From NCBI GenBank assembly GCA_948497845.1, contig CAOOMX010000004.1, positions 27,180 through 49,922 of the forward strand: a DNA stretch of 22,743 nt, in the 5' to 3' direction. The notes beneath the pieces were generated by a model. That model worked only from the letters and a program-made list of their open reading frames with translations. It had not been told where the DNA came from and searched no databases. The DNA comes from an uncultured Bacilli bacterium. GTDB lineage: Bacteria; Bacillota_I; Bacilli_A; RF39; UBA660. Shown piece after piece: positions 1 through 6,373 of this stretch. Within the stretch, counting starts at the first letter, position 1. Each line of letters starts with the position of its first letter. Made by a program: the position numbers and the translations under genes.

Positions 1-297
1 TTTAAAATTATATACGAACTTGGAGATGGGAGAAAAATAATTTCTGGATTTAAGAAAATAGTTTATCAGAACTATGATAAAAATATTGAAAAAATCGAGT
101 TAGAAGAGGCATTTGCTAATAATGTTATAACAATAGACTACCTTATTGAAAAAATGACTTTAATTGATAGTGACAATAATGGGGATACAAAACTATATAA
201 ATCATTAGCAGATAATGTTTGGTTAGCAACGTGCAATAACAATAAAGACATCATTATAGGAACTAATCAATATATTATTGAAAAGTGTGTTAATTAA
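1..297 (+). CDS. Host hypothetical protein, C-terminal part
   Basis: An open frame runs from the first base to a TAA at 295-297 and encodes the last 98 residues of a protein whose start lies outside the window. The visible part is acidic and Asn/Lys-rich and contains no membrane segment. One stretch, about residues 60-75 of the visible part, reads LIDSDNNGDTKLY, which is reminiscent of a Ca-binding-like loop but is not diagnostic. It lies outside the mobile element, left of the attachment core, so it belongs to the host chromosome and is convergent with the collagen-like gene. I do not recognise the family. Confidence 0.7.
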   Translation, partial: FKIIYELGDGRKIISGFKKIVYQNYDKNIEKIELEEAFANNVITIDYLIEKMTLIDSDNNGDTKLYKSLADNVWLATCNNNKDIIIGTNQYIIEKCVN

Positions 298-332
298 AAT
301 CTTTTTGAGAGGAAAATAAGAATAGTTAGTTA

Positions 333-449
333 CTAGTTTCTTTTTTTAGAAGGCATTAATAAACGATTTTTAATGAATGGTTTTAAAAATAAATATTCTT
401 TATTAATAATTTTAGGAACATCTTTAATATTTGTTTTAATTTTCTTCAT
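333..449 (-). CDS. Doubtful 38-aa Lys-rich ORF
   Basis: A minus-strand frame starting at the ATG at 449 encodes a basic peptide beginning MKKIKTNIKDVPK and ending MPSKKRN. It lies just downstream of the collagen-like gene stop. No Shine-Dalgarno sequence is visible before the ATG, so it may be a chance frame in the 3' region of the collagen-like gene. No family was recognised. Confidence 0.2.
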   Translation of the reverse strand: MKKIKTNIKDVPKIINKEYLFLKPFIKNRLLMPSKKRN

Positions 450-480
450 AATTAAAAATGAACTTATCTTATAGTGTGGT

Positions 481-506
481 TTAATACATTGGACCGGTAG
501 GTCCAG
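481..506 (-). pseudogene. Severed 3' tail of collagen-like gene
   Basis: Read on the minus strand, this piece gives the codons for GPTGPMY followed by TAA (481-483). It continues the Gly-X-Y frame that enters the window from the right end (22608-22743) and has been separated from it by the 22-kb element. Joining the two at the shared 11-bp core gives [14 protein letters not shown] with no frameshift. The original protein therefore seems to end soon after its repeat region, without a large C-terminal domain. Confidence 0.7.
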
Positions 507-529
507 TCGCTCATGGTTAAAAGTGGCAC
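496..529. other. attL: left attachment site
   Basis: The core GGTAGGTCCAG (496-506) is identical to 22604-22614 at the other edge. Inside the element, 17 bases from the core centre, is TAAAAGTGGCAC (518-529), the exact complement of 22583-22594. Inverted arms flanking a short core are the expected form of attP for a large serine recombinase. The outer side reads TGGACCGGTAGGTCCA (490-505), a dyad in the collagen coding sequence that probably formed half of attB. Confidence 0.8.
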
Positions 530-712
530 ACCCCATTTATCCCAGTATCTATAAGGGTTTGCTATTGACAGATTATCACATTTAATCCTAATTTGATAGT
601 ACAGGTTGACTAAAAGCATTAACTTGGTGTCTTATATTACTATCATATAGAAAGTTGTTCACAAGTGGTTACAAATTCATTAAATGGGCTGGTTATTAAA
701 ATACTTCTGGTG

Positions 713-734
713 TATAATATTACTACTTGGAGGT
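713..734 (+). promoter_or_regulatory. Promoter -10 and RBS for the DUF1810-DnaA gene
   Basis: TATAAT lies at 713-718 with no good -35 box 17 bases upstream (TGGTTA at 690-695). GGAGGT at 729-734 is placed 6 bases before the ATG at 741 and decides that start. The leader would be very short, under 30 bases. Confidence 0.5.
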
Positions 735-740
735 AAAAGT

Positions 741-1895
741 ATGAATTTTAAATTAGAAAGATTTATTGATGCACATAATGACGATTACACTAGAGCATTA
801 AAAGAAGTGAAAAATGGTAGAAAGTTAAATCATTGGATGTGGTATATATTTCCACAAATAACAGGATTAGGAATGAGTGAAACTGCTCAGTATTATGAGA
901 TTAAAAGTTTAGAAGAAGCAAGAGCATACATGGATAATGAGATTTTAGGCACACATTTAATTGAAATAACAAATGCTTTATTAGAACTTAATACAAATAA
1001 TCCAATAGAAGTCTTTGGAGATATAGATTCATTAAAACTGAAATCATCAATGACACTATTTGATTATGTATCAAATAATGAAATCTTTAGTAAGGTTATA
1101 GATAAATACTTTAGTGGACTTAAGGACCAAACCACTATTAAAATATGTAAGGAGATGAAGGTATCCAATTTATTATCAAATTATACATTTGAAAACTTTG
1201 TAATAAGCAACTCTAATAAGAGTATTGTCAATTATTGTATGGAAGTAGCAAACAATCCTGGTAAACTCAATAATCCTTTATTTATATATGGCAAAAGTGG
1301 ACTTGGTAAAACTCACCTTATACATGCAATTGGAAACCACATTGTTAAGGATAATTCAACTTTAAATATATTGTATATAACCAGTGATGTTTTTACAAAA
1401 GAATACGTTGATGTTACTAAATCTAATAATGCAGAAAATTATAATGAATTTAGAAATAGATATCAAAGTGTAGATGTATTAATTATTGATGATATACAGT
1501 ATTTAAAAGGTCAAGAAAATACACAACGAGAGTTGTCTTATATCTTTAATGATTTGCTATCCAAAAACAAACAAATAGTTATCACTTCTAACCAATCACT
1601 AAATAGTATAAAACTATTAGAAACTCTACATAAGTGTATTGATTTAGGAACTGAAATAAATTTAGTTCAACCAGACTATGAGTTATGTATAAGCATTATT
1701 GATAAGAAATTTGAAAGTATTAGTACTTTAAATAATATTTCAGAAGATGTAAAAGAATATATTGCAAATAATTATGGTTCTAACATTAGAAAGTTAGAAG
1801 GATCGATTACTAGAATAATGGTATATTCTAGTATGATAAATGATTCAAACATTACTTTAAGTTTAGTAATTGATGCTTTAAAGGATTACAAATAA
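741..1895 (+). CDS. DUF1810-like domain fused to DnaA-type AAA+ ATPase
   Basis: This 384-residue protein has two parts. Residues about 1-130 match the DUF1810 pattern: GRKLNHWMWYIFPQ (26-39), TGLGMSE (41-47), YEIKSLEEARAYM (52-64), LG (69-70) and FGDIDSLKLKSSMTLF (92-107). Residues about 140-384 match DnaA domain III: Walker A GKSGLGKT (184-191), a DnaA-like segment around FTKEYV (218-223), Walker B LIIDDIQYL (247-255), TQRELSYIFNDLL (261-273), sensor 1 ITSN (281-284) and sensor 2 NIRKLEGSI (348-356). The box VII arginine-finger motif, RLRSRF in DnaA, reads TLHKCI (295-300), so the trans-acting Arg appears lost. DnaA domains I, II and IV are absent; a separate domain IV is encoded at 2511. 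The start at 741 is chosen from GGAGGT at 729-734; an upstream in-frame ATG at 684 has no such site. The DUF1810 function is not established to my knowledge. ATP binding by the C-terminal part is likely. Confidence 0.88.
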   Translation: MNFKLERFIDAHNDDYTRALKEVKNGRKLNHWMWYIFPQITGLGMSETAQYYEIKSLEEARAYMDNEILGTHLIEITNALLELNTNNPIEVFGDIDSLKLKSSMTLFDYVSNNEIFSKVIDKYFSGLKDQTTIKICKEMKVSNLLSNYTFENFVISNSNKSIVNYCMEVANNPGKLNNPLFIYGKSGLGKTHLIHAIGNHIVKDNSTLNILYITSDVFTKEYVDVTKSNNAENYNEFRNRYQSVDVLIIDDIQYLKGQENTQRELSYIFNDLLSKNKQIVITSNQSLNSIKLLETLHKCIDLGTEINLVQPDYELCISIIDKKFESISTLNNISEDVKEYIANNYGSNIRKLEGSITRIMVYSSMINDSNITLSLVIDALKDYK

Positions 1896-1896
1896 A

Positions 1897-2433
1897 ATGA
1901 AAGAGATGACTAAAATAATAACACCAGTAGAACTATCAGGATACATGCAATTACATGATAAGGAAATAATGCTTATAGCAAGCAATGTAACAGTTATGCC
2001 TACCAATTATTTAGCAAAGGAAGCAAAGTATGCAAGTAAACACCATAAGGTATTATTTATATATGAAGAGCCGACATCAGAATATCTAAACATGCAAATT
2101 TATTTAGATAATGAAAACATCAATATACTATATGTAGCAAACTTAACTATTGAGGATATGGAACACTATATTATTGATAACAAACCAGAGTACATTTATA
2201 TAGACTATTTCACATCAATAAATACTCGACAAGATTTCACAAATGATAATGACAAAATTATATACTTGTTAGATAAACTACGTGAATATACAGAGAAATA
2301 TGATATTAAATTTATGATAGTAGATAGATATAATACTAAAACTGATCCAAAAAGCATATATCTAACTGACACCTACAATAATGTAAATTGTGCTTGGATA
2401 CTTAAAGTAGATACAATGACTAGAATTAAATAA
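1897..2433 (+). CDS. RecA/DnaB-fold protein lacking Walker A
   Basis: This 178-residue protein starts one base after the previous stop, so the two are probably translated together. Its pattern follows the C-terminal ATPase core of DnaB/RecA-type proteins. A first strand IMLIASN (24-30) is followed by VTVMPTNYLA where a P-loop GKT would be expected. VLFIYEEPTSEYL corresponds to the 'SLEM' strand, and EYIYIDYFTSI matches the Walker B strand with Asp. A later DRYNTKTDPKSIYL segment resembles the DnaB region before the last strands. The Gly-Lys-Thr signature is absent, so ATP hydrolysis is unlikely and a structural or adaptor role is more plausible. The alignment is by eye and should be taken as moderate evidence. 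Confidence 0.72.
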   Translation: MKEMTKIITPVELSGYMQLHDKEIMLIASNVTVMPTNYLAKEAKYASKHHKVLFIYEEPTSEYLNMQIYLDNENINILYVANLTIEDMEHYIIDNKPEYIYIDYFTSINTRQDFTNDNDKIIYLLDKLREYTEKYDIKFMIVDRYNTKTDPKSIYLTDTYNNVNCAWILKVDTMTRIK

Positions 2434-2451
2434 CAAAATGGCAACACTGAC

Positions 2452-2500
2452 TTGCAACTTTAACACCTCAAGTGTATAATATATTTACTTGAAAGTGAGG
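2452..2500 (+). promoter_or_regulatory. Promoter with palindromic operator for DnaA domain IV gene
   Basis: TTGCAA (2452-2457), a 17-base spacer and TATAAT (2475-2480) form a good promoter. The palindrome-like ACACCTCAAGTGT (2463-2475) fills the end of the spacer and touches the -10 box. A related site occurs at the promoters of 3005 and 8030. The RBS is GAGGGTGA at 2497-2504. Confidence 0.65.
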
Positions 2501-2510
2501 GTGATTCAAA

Positions 2511-2828
2511 ATGAATAATGACTTCTACATAATAGAGATTATAAAGAAAGTTGTAGTTAGTTACTTCCATATTGCAGAGCAAGATTTAAGGGCTAAAGAT
2601 AAAAGCAAGAAAGTAGTTTATGCTAGACATATAGGAATGTACTTGTGCAGAAAACTTACTAGTGAAACTTATCCTAGAATTGGGTTAGAGTTTGGTGGAC
2701 GTGATCCAAAGACAGTAATTTATGCTTACAATAAGATTGATAAAAGTTTAAAGAGTAATACACAATTAGTATCAGATGTCAAAGAAATTACAAGTCAAGT
2801 TACTAATCTTCTACAAAAGTCATTTTAA
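2511..2828 (+). CDS. Stand-alone DnaA domain IV-like DNA-binding protein
   Basis: This 105-residue protein corresponds to the C-terminal DNA-binding domain of DnaA alone. Residues 10-30 match the start of domain IV. ARHIGMYLCRKLT (38-50) matches the conserved ARQIAMYLAREL helix. IGLEFGGRDPKTVIYAYNKI (57-76) matches the DnaA signature IG..FGGRDHTTV..A..KI. The HT of the RDHTT motif, which contacts the DnaA box in known structures, is PK here (P66, K67), so binding specificity is probably changed. The gene has its own promoter and operator and a good RBS, and ends at a terminator (2844-2874). It may act with the DUF1810-DnaA ATPase at 741, which lacks this domain, or as a separate regulator. 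The domain call is strong; the partnership is inference. Confidence 0.88.
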   Translation: MNNDFYIIEIIKKVVVSYFHIAEQDLRAKDKSKKVVYARHIGMYLCRKLTSETYPRIGLEFGGRDPKTVIYAYNKIDKSLKSNTQLVSDVKEITSQVTNLLQKSF

Positions 2829-2843
2829 AGTACAATATCTATT

Positions 2844-2874
2844 AGAGTGTTCAATCCGTTTGGCACTCTTTTTT
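2844..2874 (+). terminator. Rho-independent terminator after DnaA domain IV gene
   Basis: AGAGTG (2844-2849) pairs with CACTCT (2864-2869) and is followed by a run of six T (2869-2874). It closes the 741-2828 group. Confidence 0.75.
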
Positions 2875-2958
2875 CGTGGCACAAACTTTGCATTAAGCGG
2901 CAATAACTTGTTTATAAAGCAAATTTATCTTAGAAATATAAAAGATATTTGTTATTAG

Positions 2959-3000
2959 TTGGTATTATCTACGAGGTGTGTTAAAATATACTTGAGGTGT
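2959..3000 (+). promoter_or_regulatory. Promoter with two operator-like sites for the 3005 gene
   Basis: TTGGTA (2959-2964), a 17-base spacer and TAAAAT (2982-2987) form a promoter. ATACTTGAGGTGT (2988-3000) and ATCTACGAGGTGT (2967-2979) are copies of the operator half-site AGGTGT with centres 21 bases apart, two helical turns. The first also supplies the RBS (GAGGTG at 2994-2999). Confidence 0.55.
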
Positions 3001-3004
3001 AAAG

Positions 3005-3559
3005 ATGGATAATGAAATCATTAAACAGCAATTAGAAAAGTTACCAAAGATTAACAATGATAATTTTTTTCTAAAGTACAAACCAACATTAAGCAAGAAG
3101 TATGCAAAATTACTTATAGGTAAGACTATTTACTTTACTTGGAGACGTAAGAGTTCAAATAGTAATATGTTTACTAAAGAATATACATCAGGTAAAGTAT
3201 TAGATTATAAAGATAATAAACTACTAATCTATACTCATTATGTAACAATATTAGAGAAAGACTTGTGTGATCCAAATGATTTAAAAGATAATGAGTTTAT
3301 ACAAGCGATACCACTTGAAAATATAACTGATATAGCAGAGTTTACTAAGTATGAGTATGAAGGTTGGGAGATATTACCAGATGACTATTATGGCAAAATA
3401 TATGATATTACCAACGTACAAGACAATTCTATAATAGCATTGACTTATGATTTTGATGGACTTTATCTACATTTAGCATATAAAGATAAAAACAATGAAG
3501 TTATTACTAATAAGTATCCAATTAGTTTAATTAGTAATATGACACCTATATTTGAGTAA
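3005..3559 (+). CDS. Hypothetical protein, 184 aa
   Basis: This protein begins MDNEIIKQQLEKLPKINND and is rich in Tyr, Asp, Asn and Lys, with no signal peptide or membrane segment. Residues about 40-75 (KTIYFTWRRKSSN onward) and 130-170 alternate short strands and turns as in small beta-barrel domains, but no family was recognised. The start is set by GAGGTG six bases upstream, which overlaps the operator-like site. It is a single-gene unit facing the convergent XRE gene at 3578, with a hairpin between them. The shared operator suggests co-regulation with the DnaA domain IV gene and the nuclease gene at 8030. Confidence 0.75.
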   Translation: MDNEIIKQQLEKLPKINNDNFFLKYKPTLSKKYAKLLIGKTIYFTWRRKSSNSNMFTKEYTSGKVLDYKDNKLLIYTHYVTILEKDLCDPNDLKDNEFIQAIPLENITDIAEFTKYEYEGWEILPDDYYGKIYDITNVQDNSIIALTYDFDGLYLHLAYKDKNNEVITNKYPISLISNMTPIFE

Positions 3560-3561
3560 AT

Positions 3562-3584
3562 AAAAAAGAAGTAGAAACTACTTC
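3562..3584 (-). terminator. Terminator for the XRE gene at 3578
   Basis: GAAGTAG (3568-3574) and CTACTTC (3578-3584) form a 7-bp stem with a 3-base loop. On the minus strand a run of six T follows (complement of 3562-3567). The stop codon of the XRE gene is inside the stem. Confidence 0.7.
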
Positions 3585-3829
3585 ATATCAACTCGACTAG
3601 GTAATTTAGTATGAGTAATCTTGCTTTCTTGAAAAAGGATATAGGCATCTACTCCCAAAACTTTAGCAATTACTTCTACCTTTTCAAATGTTGGGCCGTA
3701 TTTTCCACATTCAAGTTCACTTACATAAGAAGCATTTAAGTCAACCTTTTCAGCAAACTTTTCTTGAGTTATACCTTTCTGGAAACGAAAATATTTAACA
3801 TTCTTACCAAAGATTTGTTTTAAAGTCAT
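3578..3829 (-). CDS. XRE-family transcriptional regulator
   Basis: This 83-residue protein is almost entirely one Cro/CI-type helix-turn-helix. It begins MTLKQIFGKNVKYFR, with the HTH in GITQEKFAEKVDLNASYVSE (19-38) and the helix that follows in TFEKVEVIAKVLGV (47-60). No dimerisation or protease domain follows. It is transcribed away from the membrane-protein gene at 3939. An inverted repeat GTACC/GGTAC overlaps its own start codon, which suggests autoregulation. It is a candidate repressor for the left part of the element, but which operator it binds is unknown. Confidence 0.85.
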   Translation of the reverse strand: MTLKQIFGKNVKYFRFQKGITQEKFAEKVDLNASYVSELECGKYGPTFEKVEVIAKVLGVDAYILFQESKITHTKLPSRVDMK

Positions 3830-3869
3830 TGTACCTAATCACCACTCTTTACTAGTAATATGGTACAAT
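3828..3869. promoter_or_regulatory. Inverted repeat at the XRE gene start
   Basis: ATTGTACC (3828-3835) and its exact complement GGTACAAT (3862-3869) are 34 bases apart centre to centre. The first overlaps the XRE start codon and the second lies in the likely promoter region. This is a plausible operator for autoregulation by the 3578 gene and differs from the ACACYTNRAGTGT site. Confidence 0.5.
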
Positions 3870-3938
3870 TTTCTTACAAAATACTCCATTGGGTTTAACT
3901 CAATAAACTTTTGATAAATACTTTAAGAAAGGAGGATT

Positions 3939-4190
3939 ATGATAAGTAGCCACAAGAGAAAAACTGTAAATATTATTTTATATTCAATAGTAGCATTATC
4001 TACTTTTGGAGTGTATACGTATATTACAATTACTAAAACACCTACTATGGCATATAATGAGATTATTACTTTACCAACAACAGGATTACGATTATCTTAT
4101 GGAACATTAACTGCTTTAGGATATATTTTGATACCTGCATTTGCTTGTCTCATTTTAACAGCAATACTGGATAAATGTGGAAGATTATAG
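3939..4190 (+). CDS. Small membrane protein, two TM segments
   Basis: This 83-residue protein has a basic N-terminus (MISSHKRK) followed by hydrophobic segments at about 9-29 (VNIILYSIVALSTFGVYTYI) and 57-78 (ALGYILIPAFACLILTAIL). A short loop with Thr/Pro lies between them. The start follows a strong AGGAGG site at 3930-3935. It is divergent from the XRE gene. No family was recognised; it could be a small toxin-like, holin-like or immunity-type membrane protein, but nothing in the sequence decides this. Confidence 0.7.
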   Translation: MISSHKRKTVNIILYSIVALSTFGVYTYITITKTPTMAYNEIITLPTTGLRLSYGTLTALGYILIPAFACLILTAILDKCGRL

Positions 4191-4251
4191 ATATCACTCT
4201 TGTAAATCGAATTTAGACTTGTTTAACTATTAATGAAAGACAGGTGATAAA

Positions 4252-4545
4252 TTGAAACAAGAGTTATTGAAGATTGCCCAAGAATTATTACATTGTTGGC
4301 TTGAAGATGCTTATGACAATATGGATATATTTAATTTGTATATGGAAATATCACACCTCATATATAAACTACCAAAGAAAACAGATGACAAAGATTTGAT
4401 GTTAGCACAGGTGATGACCAAAATTGAAAGTCAATATAGAATACCATTATTAGGGATAAATATTCCTAGTTGGTTACAACAGAACTATCATAATAAGTTT
4501 ATCTTAAGCATTTATGAGAAGATATCTAATTTAAGGTCGATTTAG
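4252..4545 (+). CDS. Hypothetical protein, 97 aa, TTG start
   Basis: This is an acidic, mostly helical protein beginning MKQELLKIAQELLHCWLEDA. The TTG start is chosen because AGGTGA at 4242-4247 is correctly spaced and no in-frame ATG precedes the conserved-looking helix. Alternating Leu/Ile positions at 1-40 suggest an amphipathic helix. It is followed by another small gene 14 bases downstream with which it probably forms an operon. Family not recognised. Confidence 0.65.
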   Translation: MKQELLKIAQELLHCWLEDAYDNMDIFNLYMEISHLIYKLPKKTDDKDLMLAQVMTKIESQYRIPLLGINIPSWLQQNYHNKFILSIYEKISNLRSI

Positions 4546-4559
4546 GGAGATGATTAATT

Positions 4560-4835
4560 ATGGACAAACTAGAGAATATATTTAGACAAAATCACATTGA
4601 AAGTGATGGAAAACTCATTGCAGATAACATTGCAGCAATATATAAGCATTGTGGAAACAAACATGATAAGAGATTTTGTGAAGTCTATAATGAAACCCAA
4701 GATAGCTATAATCTAACGGAAGAAGAAACACAATATCTTGAGAGAGTTATAGATGAACATTTAAAGAAGAAATACAATTTAGAATTAGTTTCAAAGGATA
4801 TGAAGTCAAAAGTTGAAGTTAAAGAAATCAAATGA
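4560..4835 (+). CDS. Hypothetical protein, 91 aa
   Basis: This small, charged, soluble protein begins MDKLENIFRQNHIESDG and ends in a Lys/Glu-rich tail (SKVEVKEIK). It has two Cys (in KHCGNK and KRFCEV), too few for a zinc ribbon alone. It follows the 97-aa gene by 14 bases, with GGGAGATGA as a modest RBS. No domain was recognised. It is the last gene before a long non-coding stretch. Confidence 0.65.
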   Translation: MDKLENIFRQNHIESDGKLIADNIAAIYKHCGNKHDKRFCEVYNETQDSYNLTEEETQYLERVIDEHLKKKYNLELVSKDMKSKVEVKEIK

Positions 4836-4952
4836 ATTATAAGTTCCATATAATTTGGAGTTGCATTTAATATTTAATGATGGTACATTAACACTAAGGG
4901 TAACCTAAAAAGATCAGCATAAGAATTTCAACTTTGAATCACGTGAGCCAAC

Positions 4953-5311
4953 ACGAGAAAAAAGCATTAATAAACACTATAATAATAATCACACACACAA
5001 TTATAAGAAGATTAATTATATTAATAGCAACATTAACATTAAGAGATTAAATTAAAGAGATATTACATTACATTAGAATTAAATTATTGAGGAGTTTACT
5101 ACTTCTCCTATCAATAAACATTAAAGTAGAAAGTTAAAGAAGTAAGACATTGTAATCGAAGTTACCTGTACTACTCCCATTTAACCCCTAGATACCAGAA
5201 AGTAAATAGCCACTTGATGTTTACTTTGCTGTTGAACGATTGACGGCACGACCACGAAGAACACCTAATAAACATTGAAATAATAACACTACACACATCA
5301 ATTAAAAGAAT
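4953..5311. repeat. Two diverged direct repeats, about 58 bp each
   Basis: Copy A (4953-5010) and copy B (5253-5311) share the order CACGA, AAGAACA-like, TAATAAACA, ATAATAA, CACACACA-like and ATTA-AAGAA, with scattered differences. The similarity weakly extends for about 40 more bases through AACATT and AAAGAGATA-type words. The copies are 300 bases apart. A partial third word AATAAACATTAAAG is at 5113-5126. Confidence 0.5.
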
Positions 5312-5409
5312 AACTACTATTAGAACATTTAAAGAGATAATGATTAAGAAGAGTTTGTAATCACTTAAAAGTAGTAGTAATTATCCTCCATTTAGTTTAT
5401 AATATTTAA

Positions 5410-5444
5410 CACTTTAGAAGTGCTATATTATTCTGTGGTATTAT
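5410..5444 (+). promoter_or_regulatory. Promoter with dyad upstream of the 5469 operon
   Basis: An extended -10 (TGGTATTAT, hexamer 5439-5444) is preceded by the dyad CACTTTAGAAGTG (5410-5422), which covers the -35 position. The half-site resembles the ACACTT/AAGTGT operator of other element promoters but has a 3-base rather than 1-base centre. The RBS is AAAGGAGG (5456-5463). Confidence 0.45.
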
Positions 5445-5468
5445 ATTACTATACAAAGGAGGCATATT

Positions 5469-5888
5469 ATGACAAACTTATACAAAGAGATAAATGACAA
5501 CCTACAAGAACCTTTACTAGAAATGGCAAGAATAGGATTTACTAATGATAGTTATGAAGTTTATGTAAATACAGATGACCCTGGAGATATACCACACTTT
5601 CATTATAGAAAGAAAGGTACATGGGAAGGACATACATGTATTAGACTTGATAAGCCAGAATATTTCCAACATGGAGATAAACAAGCAACCTTAAATTCTA
5701 AACAAAAGAAAGAATTAGTCAATTTCTTAAAATCTAAACCACTTAAAGCAAAAAGGTTTGATACAAATTGGGAGTATCTTATTAATGAATGGAATGCAAA
5801 TAATTCAAATATAGAAATAGCAGAAGATACAAAGATGCCAGATTACAACAAATTATCTACATCAAAAGATAAGGTAGGTGCAGTTTAA
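5469..5888 (+). CDS. Conserved mobile-element protein, 139 aa
   Basis: The core (about residues 15-115) resembles a conserved hypothetical family common in Bacillota and Bacteroidota mobile elements. Recognisable landmarks are LLEMARIGF (16-24), VNTDDPGDIPHFHYR (33-47), HTCIRLDKPEYFQHG (55-69) and LNSKQKKELVNFLKS (75-89). The HFH and later His residues could bind metal, but no activity is known to me. The protein ends in a separate tail reading DKVGAV, which also ends the next two proteins. It is the first gene of a tightly coupled set: its TAA overlaps the next ATG. Confidence 0.8.
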   Translation: MTNLYKEINDNLQEPLLEMARIGFTNDSYEVYVNTDDPGDIPHFHYRKKGTWEGHTCIRLDKPEYFQHGDKQATLNSKQKKELVNFLKSKPLKAKRFDTNWEYLINEWNANNSNIEIAEDTKMPDYNKLSTSKDKVGAV

Positions 5889-6373
5889 TGAAAATTAGAT
5901 TACTAGAGATGTCTATTGAACGACGTAAGTTAGAAGAAAAGATAGATAATACAACAGATAAACTAATCGAACACTTACTAATGTGCTTATTAATCCAAGA
6001 CGATACAAATAATCTTAATCATTGGAGTAATGAAGTATATTCTAGTTTATCTAGGACTTACTCACTTAAACCAAACAATAAATTACCCAGTAAAAAACTT
6101 CTATACTCATTCACAATAGACCAGTTTGGTGATATACTACCTCGTTGGGTTCGTGGATATGTAAGTCATATAAATGACAAGGAAAACACTAATATTACAG
6201 ACTATGACGCTCAATTACTCAGTGATTATGTCATAAAATATTATGAATGGCTAATACCTATCCTATCCAAAGAGGGTTTCGTAGAATCACAAGAAGTACG
6301 ACAACAAATAAAATCACTAATTCAAGAGTATAATCAAGAAATCAAATCTAAACCAAAGGTAGGTGCAGTTTAA
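5888..6373 (+). CDS. Hypothetical helical protein, paralogue 1
   Basis: This 161-residue soluble, helix-rich protein begins MKIRLLEMSIERRKLEEKID. It is clearly related to the next gene: both share the order LLEMS-like start, EHLLxCLLIQ, NHWSxEVY, NKLP, FGD, NTNITDY, YYxWLIPxLS and PKVGAV. No enzymatic motif was seen. The start overlaps the previous stop (TAATG). The RBS AAGGTAGGTG lies inside the last codons of the previous gene. Confidence 0.8.
   Translation: MKIRLLEMSIERRKLEEKIDNTTDKLIEHLLMCLLIQDDTNNLNHWSNEVYSSLSRTYSLKPNNKLPSKKLLYSFTIDQFGDILPRWVRGYVSHINDKENTNITDYDAQLLSDYVIKYYEWLIPILSKEGFVESQEVRQQIKSLIQEYNQEIKSKPKVGAV

Larger units (their letters stand above)
298..740. other. Host/element junction region without a clear gene
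   Basis: About 440 bases separate the host gene end and the first element gene. The part up to 506 is host DNA and contains the tail of the collagen-like gene and one doubtful minus-strand ORF. The part from 507 is element DNA: the attP arm at 518-529, then AT-rich sequence with promoter-like pieces (TTGACA at 565-570, TTGACT at 606-611, TATAAT at 713-718). No ORF with a convincing ribosome binding site was seen between 507 and 740. Confidence 0.5.
4836..5468. other. 630-bp non-coding region, G-poor, with diverged repeat
   Basis: No ORF above about 40 codons with a usable RBS is visible. The sequence is low in G on the plus strand and contains two related blocks (4953-5010 and 5253-5311). 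A hairpin AGGAG/CTCCT lies near 5090-5108, and CACGTG is at 4940-4945. The promoter of the next gene lies at the right end. It may be a structured RNA, an origin-type region or the remains of a duplicated gene; the sequence does not decide. No tRNA-like cloverleaf was seen. Confidence 0.55.

Noticed and set aside
333..536. 67-aa minus-strand ORF through the attachment core
   Set aside because: Its 5' part is attP and core sequence in a frame other than the Gly-X-Y frame. Only the ATG at 449 could be real and that is doubtful.
684..740. Longer start for the DUF1810-DnaA protein
   Set aside because: The ATG at 684 lies upstream of the TATAAT and has no RBS; the ATG at 741 follows GGAGGT.
2776..2958. 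60-aa plus-strand ORF
   Set aside because: It overlaps the DnaA domain IV gene end and crosses a terminator, with no RBS.
5381..5389. DnaA box (TTATCCTCC)
   Set aside because: Two mismatches to TTATCCACA and no cluster of similar sites nearby, so it cannot be claimed as an origin.
4836..5468. CRISPR array
   Set aside because: Only two blocks, diverged from each other, 300 bases apart and without regular spacers.
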